Source: Hyphomicrobium sp. | GTDB taxonomy: Bacteria; Pseudomonadota; Alphaproteobacteria; Rhizobiales; Hyphomicrobiaceae | Assembly: GCA_030148725.1 (NCBI GenBank) | Contig: JASBSU010000009.1 | Span: forward strand, 165,507 to 229,506 | DNA: 64,000 nt | Reading direction: 5' to 3' | Part shown: positions 32,018-40,556 of the stretch, one piece after another | How positions within the stretch are numbered: position 1 is the first letter of the stretch | How the letters are laid out: the number at the start of each line of letters is the position of its first letter | Position numbers and translations under genes: made by a program | Notes under the pieces: generated by a model | Databases searched by the model: none | Seen by the model: the letters and a program-made list of their open reading frames with translations, nothing else | What the model was told of the DNA's origin: nothing

Positions 32018-32311
32018 ATGAAGCCTGCGACACTGATTGCCACGGCTGCGGCAGCCCTCGTCATGACTGCTGCATTCTCCGCACCCGCCTCATCGTGCGG
32101 CTGGAAGAAGTACGGCTACGGCGCTGCTGCCGCCGACGCCGGCGAGGTCCGCGGCTACCGGACCGTCAAACACTATCGGCATCACCGCCTGTACAGGCCG
32201 GCCCGCCTCTATCGCCCCGTGCGATACTATCGCCCTCACCGGCTCCACCGGCCCGTGAACCTCTACCGGCCAGTCCACAAGCACTGGGGACACGGATGCC
32301 CGCGGTGCTAG
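32018..32311 (+). CDS. Small exported His/Arg/Tyr/Pro-repeat protein
   Basis: 97 residues: a signal peptide (about 1-25), a Cys at 27, then a highly basic stretch (about 50-88) built from degenerate R-L-Y-R-P units, such as HRLYRPARLYRPVRYYRP, and a His-rich end HKHWGHGCPRC. The repeat could bind anionic cell-wall polymers, nucleic acid or metals through His/Cys; none of this is proven. GGGAG with correct spacing supports ATG 32018. No family recognised. Confidence 0.65.
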   Translation: MKPATLIATAAAALVMTAAFSAPASSCGWKKYGYGAAAADAGEVRGYRTVKHYRHHRLYRPARLYRPVRYYRPHRLHRPVNLYRPVHKHWGHGCPRC

Positions 32312-32723
32312 CCGCGGGCTGAAGGCCGACAGCCCTCACACACCTCAGATGAAGAACGAAGTCGCGGCGGCCAAATGGACGACCGCGCCTTCGCCTTTGA
32401 AGGGGCCAGCGCAAAAACGCACCAGCCGCCCCCACGACGCAGTCCGCATCTCAACCCCTGCGCTCGTTTAATAGGCGGATTGCTTATGAAATTTACAAAT
32501 GCGTAAGACGAGGGCCCGTACCGGGCGCCTTAAGGCGCTTCACGGCCTGCCCGCGAACGAAAAAATTCGCGTTCTATTCCAGTTCATTATCCCGCCTCCA
32601 GCGCTGAAAAATCGCCCACCCCTATAGACCGGCACACTCGTTGCACTGAGGTGAAATTACTTGCAGCTCGATCAAGCTGCCAAGGAGTTGGGATGCGCAC
32701 TCGAAGAGGTGGGAGAGGCGTAT
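32312..32723. other. Gene-free region upstream of the Amt gene
   Basis: 412 bases without a gene. It contains a perfect 14-bp palindrome at 32525-32538 (GCGCCTTAAGGCGC), a sigma-54 type promoter at 32629-32645, and the untranslated leader of the Amt gene. The palindrome lies about 90 bases upstream of the -24 element, where an NtrC-type activator would bind; its identity is not established. Confidence 0.5.
32629..32645 (+). promoter_or_regulatory. Sigma-54 (RpoN) -24/-12 promoter of the Amt gene
   Basis: CCGGCAC then ACTCG then TTGCA gives GG and GC exactly ten bases apart, matching the sigma-54 consensus TGGCAC-N5-TTGC except for one base. Transcription should start near 32655, leaving a leader of about 70 bases before ATG 32724 and excluding a start near 32661. 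Nitrogen control of ammonium transporters by NtrC and RpoN is well known. Confidence 0.68.
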
Positions 32724-34136
32724 ATGGCAAATGAAACTACGGCGCTAACAACGCTGTTCACTGAGTTCTACTTTTTCATGACCATCGTGCTGATGTTCTT
32801 CATCCACGTTGGTTTCTGCATGTACGAGGTTGGCGTATCGCGGACCAAGAACCTGCAGCACACGCTACTCAAGAACACGATGGCGATCCCGGTGGTCGGT
32901 CTCGTGTTCCTCCTGTTCGGAATGTGGTTCTACATCGCGCTGCAGGCTTGGCCGGTGGGCTCCACCGCCGTCAGCTTCGAGACAGGCTTCGAGCCCTGGT
33001 CTCAGAAACTCGCGCCGAACATTACCGACCGCATCTCTGGCGTCTTCTGGGCGGCCTTCGCGCTGTTCGGCATGACGGCAGCTTCGATCGTCTCCGGCTC
33101 CATCATCGAGCGCGCCAAGACGACCGGCTTCCTCATCTTTGCCGTGTACGTCGGCGCCGTGTCGTGGGTCATCCCCGCCGCATGGGGCTGGGCAGGGAAC
33201 GGCTGGATGGTGCAGTACCTCGGCTTCCACGATCAGTACTGCTCCGCAGTTCTGCACGCGCCTGCCGGCTTTGCGACCCTCGGCCTCCTTCTGGCTCTTG
33301 GACCGCGCATCGGCAAGTTCGGTCCGGCCGGCGAAGTCCGTGAAATCCCGATCCACAATCCCTGGATGGTGACGCTCGGGATCTTCCTGATCTTCATCGG
33401 TTTCTTCGGCTTCTACGCCGCTTGCCACATCCCGATCGTCAACGTGGCCGCTGAAGGCGCTCCAGCTTTCTGGACCGCGACCAACATCTACGGCGTTCCG
33501 ATCACGCTTTCTGGCGTCACCCTCAACTTCCTGTTCGCATTGTTCGGCGGCATGATCACGGCTTACCTGATCTCCGGCGGCAATTCGTTCTGGACCTACT
33601 CCGGCGGTCTCACCGGTCTCATCAGCGCCAGCGCGGGTAACGATTTCTATCACCCGATACTGGCCCTGATCATTGCGTCGGCAGGCACCGTTCTCGCGTA
33701 CACGCTTCACAATTTCGTCGAGCGCCGTTTCAAGCTCGATGACGCTGTGGGCGCGGTCGCGGTGCACGGCTACTGCGGCGTGTTCGGTGGTCTGGTCGCG
33801 GGCTTTGTCCTGTGGGGCTATCCGGCAGTCATGCCAAGCCCAGGAACCTTGATCTCGCTGTCCGAAGGCGCCGGCTGGTTCGGCACCAACGCGGAAGGCC
33901 TGCCGATCGTCACCCCGATGGGTAACGCGATCTGCACGGCTGTCTTCGCAATCGGGTTCGGCCTGATCCCTGGCTACATCATCGGCATGTTGCTCAAGGG
34001 ATTTGGACTGCTGCGCGTTCCCGCTGCGGTCGAGGTCTCGGGTCTCGATGGCGAGGTCGTCCCCTATAACTACCCGGCTGTTTCTGGCACGGAGGCCGCC
34101 TTCGAGGCCATCGTGAAGCAGGAAGCCAAACTCTAA
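32724..34136 (+). CDS. amt: Ammonium transporter (Amt/MEP/Rh family), divergent
   Basis: 470 residues with about 11 membrane spans. Conserved landmarks: FCMYEVGVSRTKN, FGMTAASIVSGSIIERAK, the region with Asp170 and His178 (HDQYCSAVLHAPAGFATLGL, spaced as in AmtB) and the second pore His near 348 in VAVHGYCGVFGGLVAG. The twin-His pore and structural Asp are therefore intact, but the sequence departs from ordinary AmtB, especially at the N-terminus. ATG 32724 follows GGGAGAGG. It is transcribed from a sigma-54 promoter and followed by a small membrane protein rather than glnK. Conducts ammonium or methylammonium by family inference. Confidence 0.85.
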   Translation: MANETTALTTLFTEFYFFMTIVLMFFIHVGFCMYEVGVSRTKNLQHTLLKNTMAIPVVGLVFLLFGMWFYIALQAWPVGSTAVSFETGFEPWSQKLAPNITDRISGVFWAAFALFGMTAASIVSGSIIERAKTTGFLIFAVYVGAVSWVIPAAWGWAGNGWMVQYLGFHDQYCSAVLHAPAGFATLGLLLALGPRIGKFGPAGEVREIPIHNPWMVTLGIFLIFIGFFGFYAACHIPIVNVAAEGAPAFWTATNIYGVPITLSGVTLNFLFALFGGMITAYLISGGNSFWTYSGGLTGLISASAGNDFYHPILALIIASAGTVLAYTLHNFVERRFKLDDAVGAVAVHGYCGVFGGLVAGFVLWGYPAVMPSPGTLISLSEGAGWFGTNAEGLPIVTPMGNAICTAVFAIGFGLIPGYIIGMLLKGFGLLRVPAAVEVSGLDGEVVPYNYPAVSGTEAAFEAIVKQEAKL

Positions 34137-34157
34137 TCACCGCGAAAGGAGGTACCA

Positions 34158-34376
34158 ATGTCGACTGGTCTGTCTTCACTCTCCAAGCTGCCCGAACTGA
34201 CAACTCTCTATCCGTTCGCGGGTGCGGAGTATGTCTACACATTGATCCTGCTCGGCTTCATCGTCGTGTTCTTCATGTGGCAGACGGCTATGGAGCAGTT
34301 GCACATCAAGAAAATCATGGGCGAAGCAAAGAGCGAGCCGGCTCCGTCCGCAGCCGCATTTGCGCCGGCTGAATAA
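34158..34376 (+). CDS. Single-span small membrane protein paired with Amt
   Basis: 72 residues: a short N-terminal part, one membrane span (about 27-42, VYTLILLGFIVVFFMW), an amphipathic charged stretch QTAMEQLHIKKIMGEAKSE and an Ala/Pro tail. It begins 21 bases after the Amt stop with a perfect AAAGGAGGT ribosome-binding site, and one terminator ends both genes. No family recognised; a subunit or regulator of the channel is a reasonable inference from linkage. Confidence 0.72.
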   Translation: MSTGLSSLSKLPELTTLYPFAGAEYVYTLILLGFIVVFFMWQTAMEQLHIKKIMGEAKSEPAPSAAAFAPAE

Positions 34377-34399
34377 CCGGTCGCTTCACGAAAAATGAC

Positions 34400-34433
34400 A
34401 ATGGCCCGGGCAGATGCCCGGGCCATTTCGTTT
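34400..34433 (+). terminator. Terminator of the amt operon
   Basis: A perfect 12-bp stem (34400-34411 with 34416-34427) with AGAT loop and TTCG then TTT following. A textbook intrinsic terminator 23 bases after the small membrane protein gene. Confidence 0.9.
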
Positions 34434-34545
34434 GCGCCGATACTTCCCTGAGTTGCAGCAACAGACGCATGTCAACAACTTACGGCTCATCAGCGGCTAT
34501 GATGCGATTCGCAGATCGCCGATCGTTGAAAACCGGTTGCTCGAC

Positions 34546-35091
34546 ATGGAACGCACCTGGAGTTGTTTCGACTGCCAGTTCGATGGCGCCGAGCCATTGT
34601 GCTTCGCTGAGGACGGCACATTCGAACCAAGGCATCTCGCGCGTATTCTGTTGAAGATCGCCCCACCCGGAACGTCGCACGAAGAAAAGGGCGACCGGAT
34701 GCGCGCCTACGATTGCGTGGACGAGATGGTGCAGTTCGCGCCCGACGCCGCGGTCACATTCATTCTCGCGGCACTCGACGAATGCAAGACAGGCGCTCAG
34801 GTTGCCTTGCTCGGCGCCGGCGCGCTCGAGACACTCCTCAAGGCGCACGGCCCGAAGGTCATCGGCCCCCTCGAGCAGGCGGCAAAGCAGCACGCGAAAG
34901 TCCGCTACCTCCTGTCGGCAACGTGGGGCCAGTCCTCGATCGTACCCAAGGTCTGGGAGCATCTTATCGCAGCCGTCGCGCCGGGCCCGGTGATGGATGC
35001 CGATCCGCGCACCCCTGCTGCCGGCATGGAGGACAAGGTCCTCGACGCCGACGGCGTGACAAAACTGCTGGCCGAGCCGATGCGCGCCTAG
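34546..35091 (+). CDS. Hypothetical protein, cytoplasmic
   Basis: 181 residues from ATG 34546 (MERTWSCFDCQFDGAE...). The middle, LGAGALETLLKAHGPKVIGP followed by LEQAAK, faintly recalls the DUF6869 type in which a glycine-rich turn is followed by an HG motif, but this is tentative. An early CxxC (FDCQF region with the preceding Cys) could bind metal. No signal peptide. The frame is open upstream as far as the amt terminator, so the start is uncertain. Confidence 0.62.
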   Translation: MERTWSCFDCQFDGAEPLCFAEDGTFEPRHLARILLKIAPPGTSHEEKGDRMRAYDCVDEMVQFAPDAAVTFILAALDECKTGAQVALLGAGALETLLKAHGPKVIGPLEQAAKQHAKVRYLLSATWGQSSIVPKVWEHLIAAVAPGPVMDADPRTPAAGMEDKVLDADGVTKLLAEPMRA

Positions 35092-35132
35092 CAGCTGTTT
35101 CCTTGCCGCGCGCGAGCGGCTAAACAGCGGCT

Positions 35133-35615
35133 GTGAGTGAGCCATCCGCACCCGCCATCTATGTCGATGCCGACGCCTGTCCGGTAAAGGACGAGGCCAT
35201 GCGCGTCGCCGAACGCCACGGTCTTGTCCTGCATTTCGTCTCCAATTCCTGGATGCGACTGCCGGAGAGCCCGCTCGTCCGACGCGTCGTCGTAACCGAG
35301 GGGCCGGACGCTGCCGACAACTGGATTGCCGAACGCATCACCGATTGCGACGTAGCCGTCACAGCCGATATCCCTCTCGCCTCTCGGTGCCTCAAGCAGG
35401 GCGCCGAGGTGATCGGCCCGACCGGCAAACCGTTCACCGCCAGCAGCATCGGCATGGCACTCGCGATGCGCGATCTTTCCGCGCATCTGCGCGAAACCGG
35501 CGAGAGCAAAGGCTATAACGCCTCCTTCACGCGCGCCGACCGCTCGCGCTTTCTCGAAGCCTTGGAGCTTGCCGTGCAGCGGGTTCTCCGCAAGCGCGCC
35601 CAGGGCCCGGCGTAG
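35133..35615 (+). CDS. YaiI/YqxD family protein (UPF0178, DUF188)
   Basis: 160 residues with the family signature IYVDADACPVKDEAMRVAER near the start, VVVTEGPDAADNWIAERI, DCDVAVTADIPLASRCLKQG and GPTGKPFTASSIGMALAMRD. The fold belongs to the PIN-like nuclease group, with acidic residues (D-A-D, D-A-A-D and D-I-P) placed as a possible metal site; no activity is established. The start is GTG 35133, which gives the standard length. Confidence 0.9.
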   Translation: MSEPSAPAIYVDADACPVKDEAMRVAERHGLVLHFVSNSWMRLPESPLVRRVVVTEGPDAADNWIAERITDCDVAVTADIPLASRCLKQGAEVIGPTGKPFTASSIGMALAMRDLSAHLRETGESKGYNASFTRADRSRFLEALELAVQRVLRKRAQGPA

Positions 35616-35706
35616 GCCGCCCCCGGGGTGACTTGGCCGATGCCCCCATGTACCAATCGCGGCTCCGTAGCGACTTTGCGCCCTGCAGCAATCCTGACGA
35701 GGTACA

Positions 35707-37554
35707 GTGAGCCAGCCCCTGCCGAGCAACCGCCTCGACCGCCCGGTCGGCGCCCAAGACCATACCCTTGGACTGGCGAACGCGCCGATCACGCTGGTCG
35801 AATACGGCAGTTACGCGTGCCCCTACTGCCGCGCAGCAAACGCCCGAATTGCAGAGGTGCGAAACGAGCTCGGCGATCGGCTGCGCTACACCTTTCGGCA
35901 CCGCCCCGTTAACGGCAGCTCACTTGCCCGACGAGCAGCTGAGCTCGTCGAACGCGCACCTGACGCGGACAGCTTCTGGGCCGCGCACATCAAGCTCATG
36001 TCGCGCTCAGAGACGCTGACCGAGGACGATCTGCGCGCGGTCGCCGACGATCTGGGTGTCGATGTTCCACCAGACACACCAAACTCCGAGCCGTGGCGGC
36101 AAGCGAGCCAGCGCGTCTCCGCCGATGAAAGCAGCGCCCGCGCCAGTGGCGTGATGGTGACGCCCACATTCTTCATGAACGGGCGCCGTTACGACGGGCC
36201 TTGGGACGAAAGCTCGTTCCTCGATGCGATGCTCGGTAGCCTCGGCCATCGCTTCCGCGCAGCAGCCCTCGACTTCGCGAGCTGGGGACCATCGGCCGGC
36301 CTATTGCTGCTGCTGTCCACCATCATCGCGATCGCAGTGACGAACTCCGCCTGGGGAAATGCCTTCGAGCAGTTCTGGGAACAATACCTTGGCATCTCGC
36401 TCGGCACGGCGAGCTTCAAGATGTCGGTCCGACACTGGGTCAACGACGGGCTGCTGACGATATTCTTCCTCGTCGTCGGCCTCGAAATCAAACGCGAGTT
36501 CACAGTCGGGCACTTGGCAAACCGCCGTTCCGCCGCGCTCCCGATCGCTGCCGCCATCGGTGGCATGGCCGTGCCGGCACTGCTCTACGCACTCGTCATC
36601 CCGACCGGACCATGGGCGCATGGATGGGGCGTCCCGATGGCCACCGACACCGCCTTCGCCGTCGCGCTCATCGTAATGATGGGAAGCCGCGTCCCCGTCG
36701 AGCTGCGCATCTTCCTGACCGCCGCCGCGATCGTCGACGACATCGGAGCGATTGCGGTTGTCGCGATTTTCTATTCCGGCGCGCTGCAGTGGGCATATCT
36801 TGCTGCCGGCCTCTTTGTGATTGCCGGACTGGTCGCTCTCAACCGCGCACATGTTTATCGCGCAGCTCCCTACGTGCTGCTCGGTTTGGCGCTATGGGCA
36901 TGCGTTTACGCGGGCGGCCTGCACGCCACGCTCGCCGGCGTCATCCTGGCCTTGTTCATCCCAACGCGGCCCCCCGCCAATCTCGCTGCGCTGACCGCAC
37001 AACTCAACAGCATCGTCGCCGCTGAGGCGGAGCACGGCGACGAGGTTCTGCGGCACGGACCGTCTCTGCCGGCCCTGCGCGCCATAGATGCCATCTTCGA
37101 CCGCATGGAATCTCCCGCCGACCGCCTGCTCCGTCACATGGGCGCGCGCTCCAGCTACATCATCCTGCCACTGTTTGCCCTTGCCAATGCTGGCGTCGAG
37201 ATCACCGGAGACATCATGGGCGGGCATGAACAGCTCTTGCTTGCCATTATCGCCGGCCTCGTCATCGGTAAGCCGCTCGGTCTCGTCGCAGCGTCTGCCT
37301 TTGCCGTATGGATCGGCTGGGCGACCAAGTCCGAAAGCTACAACTGGCGGCAACTCACAGGCGCCGGAGCCCTTGCCGGCATAGGCTTCACGATGTCTCT
37401 TTTCATCGCCGGCCAATCGTTCCACGCCCCTGACGACTTCGCCGCCGCGAAGATAGCCGTCTTCGCCGCCTCGGTGCTCTCCGCGATCATCGGCGTCGCC
37501 ATCCTTTGGAAGCCGGCGGCAGTGCCTGAGGCGGAACAGGTCGAAGGCACCTAG
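35707..37554 (+). CDS. nhaA: Na+/H+ antiporter NhaA with N-terminal DsbA-like thioredoxin domain
   Basis: 615 residues in two parts. Residues 1-185 are a DsbA-like thioredoxin fold with CPYC at 38-41 and the cis-Pro loop GVMVTPTFFMNG. Residues about 195-605 are a full NhaA: MATDTAFAVALI, the ion-binding Asp pair in AAAIVDDIGAIAVV, and GIGFTMSLFIAGQ near the C-terminus. NhaA expels Na+ in exchange for protons. No signal peptide precedes the thioredoxin domain and NhaA N-termini face the cytoplasm, so the CPYC site is probably cytoplasmic. The start is GTG 35707. Such fusions are known in some bacteria; the redox role is unknown. The stop abuts the next gene tail to tail. Confidence 0.92.
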   Translation: MSQPLPSNRLDRPVGAQDHTLGLANAPITLVEYGSYACPYCRAANARIAEVRNELGDRLRYTFRHRPVNGSSLARRAAELVERAPDADSFWAAHIKLMSRSETLTEDDLRAVADDLGVDVPPDTPNSEPWRQASQRVSADESSARASGVMVTPTFFMNGRRYDGPWDESSFLDAMLGSLGHRFRAAALDFASWGPSAGLLLLLSTIIAIAVTNSAWGNAFEQFWEQYLGISLGTASFKMSVRHWVNDGLLTIFFLVVGLEIKREFTVGHLANRRSAALPIAAAIGGMAVPALLYALVIPTGPWAHGWGVPMATDTAFAVALIVMMGSRVPVELRIFLTAAAIVDDIGAIAVVAIFYSGALQWAYLAAGLFVIAGLVALNRAHVYRAAPYVLLGLALWACVYAGGLHATLAGVILALFIPTRPPANLAALTAQLNSIVAAEAEHGDEVLRHGPSLPALRAIDAIFDRMESPADRLLRHMGARSSYIILPLFALANAGVEITGDIMGGHEQLLLAIIAGLVIGKPLGLVAASAFAVWIGWATKSESYNWRQLTGAGALAGIGFTMSLFIAGQSFHAPDDFAAAKIAVFAASVLSAIIGVAILWKPAAVPEAEQVEGT

Positions 37555-38556
37555 CTATCTGCGGGAATAAACGGGGATGGAAAACTCCGCAGAAAATCCG
37601 CCGAGTTCCGCAGGCCCGATCGTCGGAGCAGCGGGCCCTACTGGCTTCACGGGCGCCGCGCCTGCGCGCTCATCGCGAAGGTACAGCATCCACTGAATCC
37701 CCCCGCCTTCCTCATCGATCTCGACCTGCGGCTGATCTACCGGCAAAGCAACGTCGATCGAGAAACTGATGTCCCCGTCTTTGCCGCGTACCATCCGGTC
37801 CCGTTCGACCGACCACCTCTGCGACCAGACTGTTTCCGACAGGATTTCCTTCCTGAGCCCACCCTTCGGAGTCCTTGTCCAGGTCACGGTCAGTCTCTCG
37901 CACGCGATCTCAGCTTCATATGCAGGCTCCGGATTCGGCGATCGCGTTGTGACCTTGCCCCGGAAGCGATCACCCAGGTGCCCCGGCAACGTGTCGATGC
38001 TGAGCGAGGTCGCGCCATAACGCAGCCATTTGCGCGTCATGGCGACCGCACTCGCCAAAGCGAGCAGGCCGCAGCCAACAAAAAATAACCCGAGCAGCGC
38101 GCCGCTCCACGAAAAGAGCGAAGCAACTATCTGATCGCGATTGATGCCGAAAATGAGCGCGCAGCCGGCCCACCAGCCGACAACCCAGATCCAAAGAAAG
38201 ACCGCCCGCCGGCGGCTCGAACGATCGACGAGGTGTCGCGACGCCCAAGCGCTGTTGAGCATCCATGGTGCATCGGGATGAAGCGTCGCAATCCTGGCAG
38301 CAGCCGTATCTCGTGCCGCGACGACCACATATCGGTGGTAGTAGTACCAGAGCGCGGCCCCAGTAACCCCCGCAGCGATCGCGAAGACCAGCATTGCCTC
38401 CGCCAGCTGCATATCGCCCCGGCGATAGGCGACGATCACACTGAGCTGGGTGGATAACGCCGCAAGCGCAATCACGGCCACGACGACATTCAAAACGAGG
38501 TATCCGAGCGGCGCCGTCACTGCTGACGCCCCGGTGCGCGACGTTTCATCTGGCAT
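37555..38556 (-). CDS. Hypothetical membrane protein, tandem paralog 1
   Basis: 333 residues with four likely spans in the N-terminal half (two around 18-40 and 54-75, then two around 118-138 and 148-172) and a soluble beta-rich C-terminal half. Shared landmarks with the next gene: HPDAPWMLNSAWASR, RYGATSLSIDTLPGHLGDRF, DEEGGGIQWMLYL and the ending IPVYSRR. It has some resemblance to DUF3592-type proteins but no firm family. GGGGGA precedes the ATG, as in the paralog. Confidence 0.68.
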   Translation of the reverse strand: MPDETSRTGASAVTAPLGYLVLNVVVAVIALAALSTQLSVIVAYRRGDMQLAEAMLVFAIAAGVTGAALWYYYHRYVVVAARDTAAARIATLHPDAPWMLNSAWASRHLVDRSSRRRAVFLWIWVVGWWAGCALIFGINRDQIVASLFSWSGALLGLFFVGCGLLALASAVAMTRKWLRYGATSLSIDTLPGHLGDRFRGKVTTRSPNPEPAYEAEIACERLTVTWTRTPKGGLRKEILSETVWSQRWSVERDRMVRGKDGDISFSIDVALPVDQPQVEIDEEGGGIQWMLYLRDERAGAAPVKPVGPAAPTIGPAELGGFSAEFSIPVYSRR

Positions 38557-38658
38557 GACGATCCCCCGTCGGAAGTGGGCGGCATGCGAGCCGCCTCCAT
38601 GATGGAGGAAACCGTCACATGCGTCAGGCGCTATTTCAGTTCCCGGAGGAACACCCGT

Positions 38659-39627
38659 TCAGGACCGCGCGAAAACCGGGATCAGAAAGCGCCCCGAATA
38701 GTTCTTTGCCCCCGGCGCTGCAGGCTGAACCGGTTTTGCTAGGCGCTCATGATCGGTGTGCACAGCCAGCACCCACTGGATGCCGACACCTTCCTCATCG
38801 ATATCGCAGCCAGGCCGGTCGCTCGGCAGCGGGAGGTCGATCGGAATGGTCGTTGTGCCGTCTTTCATGCGCATCAGCCGGTCGCTGTCGATCGGGTACG
38901 ACTTCGCCCAGACCTGCTCGGTCTTGAGTTCCATCGAGCGGTCGCCGTTCTTGAGCACGCGGACCCAGAACTGCCGTTCGCATATGAGCTCTGCCTCGAG
39001 CGGCACCGCCGTAGCAAGACGCGCGACCACGCGACCGCGAAACCTGTCGCCGAGATAGCCGGGCAGCGTATCGATGTGCAGCGTCGATGGGCCGTAGCGC
39101 CACCAGTGCAGGGTCGCGCTGACGGCGCAGAGCACGCCGATCAGCCCCAACACCGGAAACAGCACCGCCGCCGCAGCCTCGCCCCAGGATGTCTGGAAAG
39201 CCGCAACGATCTTGTCGTGGTTGATGCTCCAGATCAGCCCACAGAGGCCGTTCCAGCCGATCGACCACAGCCACAGGAAGATCGCAACGGTGAGGCTGCC
39301 GCGGTCGACGACCTTGCGCGCCGCCCACTCTTCATCGAGCAGCCATGGCGCATCCGGATGAAGCGCCGTGATGCGCGCATCACGCGCTTCGCGGGCCGGC
39401 AGCACGGCGTAGCGGAAATAGGAATAGCCGACACCGCACACCGTGAGGATAAGGCTGAATACGAAAATCGCGATCGCTGACGGCAAATCCGCTTCGCCAC
39501 GCCGGTAGGCTCCGATGATGCCAACCTGCGCCATGACGCCGAGCACGGCCGCGAATGCGAAGCCCGCGTGCACGAAGATGGAGCCGAACCCGACCGACAG
39601 GCGCGATTTGCTGCGCCACGAAGACAT
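38659..39627 (-). CDS. Hypothetical membrane protein, tandem paralog 2
   Basis: 322 residues, built like its downstream neighbour: paired spans, HPDAPWLLDEEWAARKVVDR, RYGPSTLHIDTLPGYLGDRF, IDEEGVGIQWVLAVH and the final IPVFARS. The two are clearly duplicates that have diverged. ATG 39627 has GGGGGAAG upstream; a start seven codons earlier is possible. Likely co-transcribed with paralog 1. Function unknown. Confidence 0.68.
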   Translation of the reverse strand: MSSWRSKSRLSVGFGSIFVHAGFAFAAVLGVMAQVGIIGAYRRGEADLPSAIAIFVFSLILTVCGVGYSYFRYAVLPAREARDARITALHPDAPWLLDEEWAARKVVDRGSLTVAIFLWLWSIGWNGLCGLIWSINHDKIVAAFQTSWGEAAAAVLFPVLGLIGVLCAVSATLHWWRYGPSTLHIDTLPGYLGDRFRGRVVARLATAVPLEAELICERQFWVRVLKNGDRSMELKTEQVWAKSYPIDSDRLMRMKDGTTTIPIDLPLPSDRPGCDIDEEGVGIQWVLAVHTDHERLAKPVQPAAPGAKNYSGRFLIPVFARS

Positions 39628-39779
39628 GCAACTTCCCCCGTCCGACATTCTGCCGCGGCACTGCTAGCCGTTCGGGTCGCAGATGAAAAGCACCCGATTG
39701 CCGCTGCGTAGCCGACGCGCGGGAGTCCCCCTGTTTCCCGCGGAACAGACCCGGCCGAAAGACATGAGCGCGGCCGTCA

Positions 39780-40496
39780 TCACGGGTGCAGGTCTACGCG
39801 CTCCGCGCCGAGGATGGCGCCGGGCTGCGCCACCGTGCCTTCCTGCACCAGAACCACCGCCCCGTCGTATTTCTCATCGCCCGGCAGCTTGGCCGAGAAG
39901 GTGACCGGCGCTCCCGACCACGCACCGAGCGGAATGATCTCGCGCACGATGTTCGTATATTTGATCTGCTTGCCCGAATTCTCCCCGCGCCCCACGACGA
40001 CATCCCGCGAAGCGAGATACGGCAGCAGCAGCACCGTCGCGTTCGGACTGCCGGGCCGCGTCGCATCGACCGTAACCGTCACGTCCCCACCGTGGTGCTT
40101 CACGCGCACCGGCAGACGCGGTGGCGTCGTCGTCTCCGCTGACGCCCCGATCGCCATCATGTTGGCGCCGTTCGCATGCTCGCTGCCGTTGACGACCGCC
40201 TGGGGCGTATAGACCTGGCCGTCACCGCGCATGAAGGCATACGCGCGCTGGCGCTCGGTGAAGATGTGCTTGGCGAAGGTGTCCTTCCATCCGAGCCGGT
40301 CCCAGTAGTCGACCGGCAGCGACAGCACGATCAGCTTCGGATCGTGAGCGAGCTGCTCGAACAGCCTGTCCGCCGGCGGGCACGACGAGCACCCCTGGCT
40401 GGTGAACAGCTCCAGCACCGTCCGCGTCTCTGCGGATGCCGGACCCGCCACCAACGACAGAACAATCGCCAACGGCACTAGCGCACTCTTGTGCAT
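39780..40496 (-). CDS. DUF1223 protein, exported thioredoxin-like, copy 1
   Basis: 238 residues: a signal peptide (MHKSALVPLAIVLSLVAGPA), then VLELFTSQGCSSCPPADRLF, LSLPVDYWDRLGWKDTFA and YTPQAVVNGSEHANG. The CxxCPP site in a thioredoxin-like context suggests envelope thiol chemistry; the family has no proven function. The end is AQPGAILGAERVDL. A second DUF1223 gene lies two genes upstream on the same strand. Confidence 0.85.
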   Translation of the reverse strand: MHKSALVPLAIVLSLVAGPASAETRTVLELFTSQGCSSCPPADRLFEQLAHDPKLIVLSLPVDYWDRLGWKDTFAKHIFTERQRAYAFMRGDGQVYTPQAVVNGSEHANGANMMAIGASAETTTPPRLPVRVKHHGGDVTVTVDATRPGSPNATVLLLPYLASRDVVVGRGENSGKQIKYTNIVREIIPLGAWSGAPVTFSAKLPGDEKYDGAVVLVQEGTVAQPGAILGAERVDLHP

Positions 40497-40556
40497 GGGA
40501 CCTCCTGGTCGACCTACGCACTAGTTCGTTCGGATGCCGCCGCCGTTACGTCGGCA

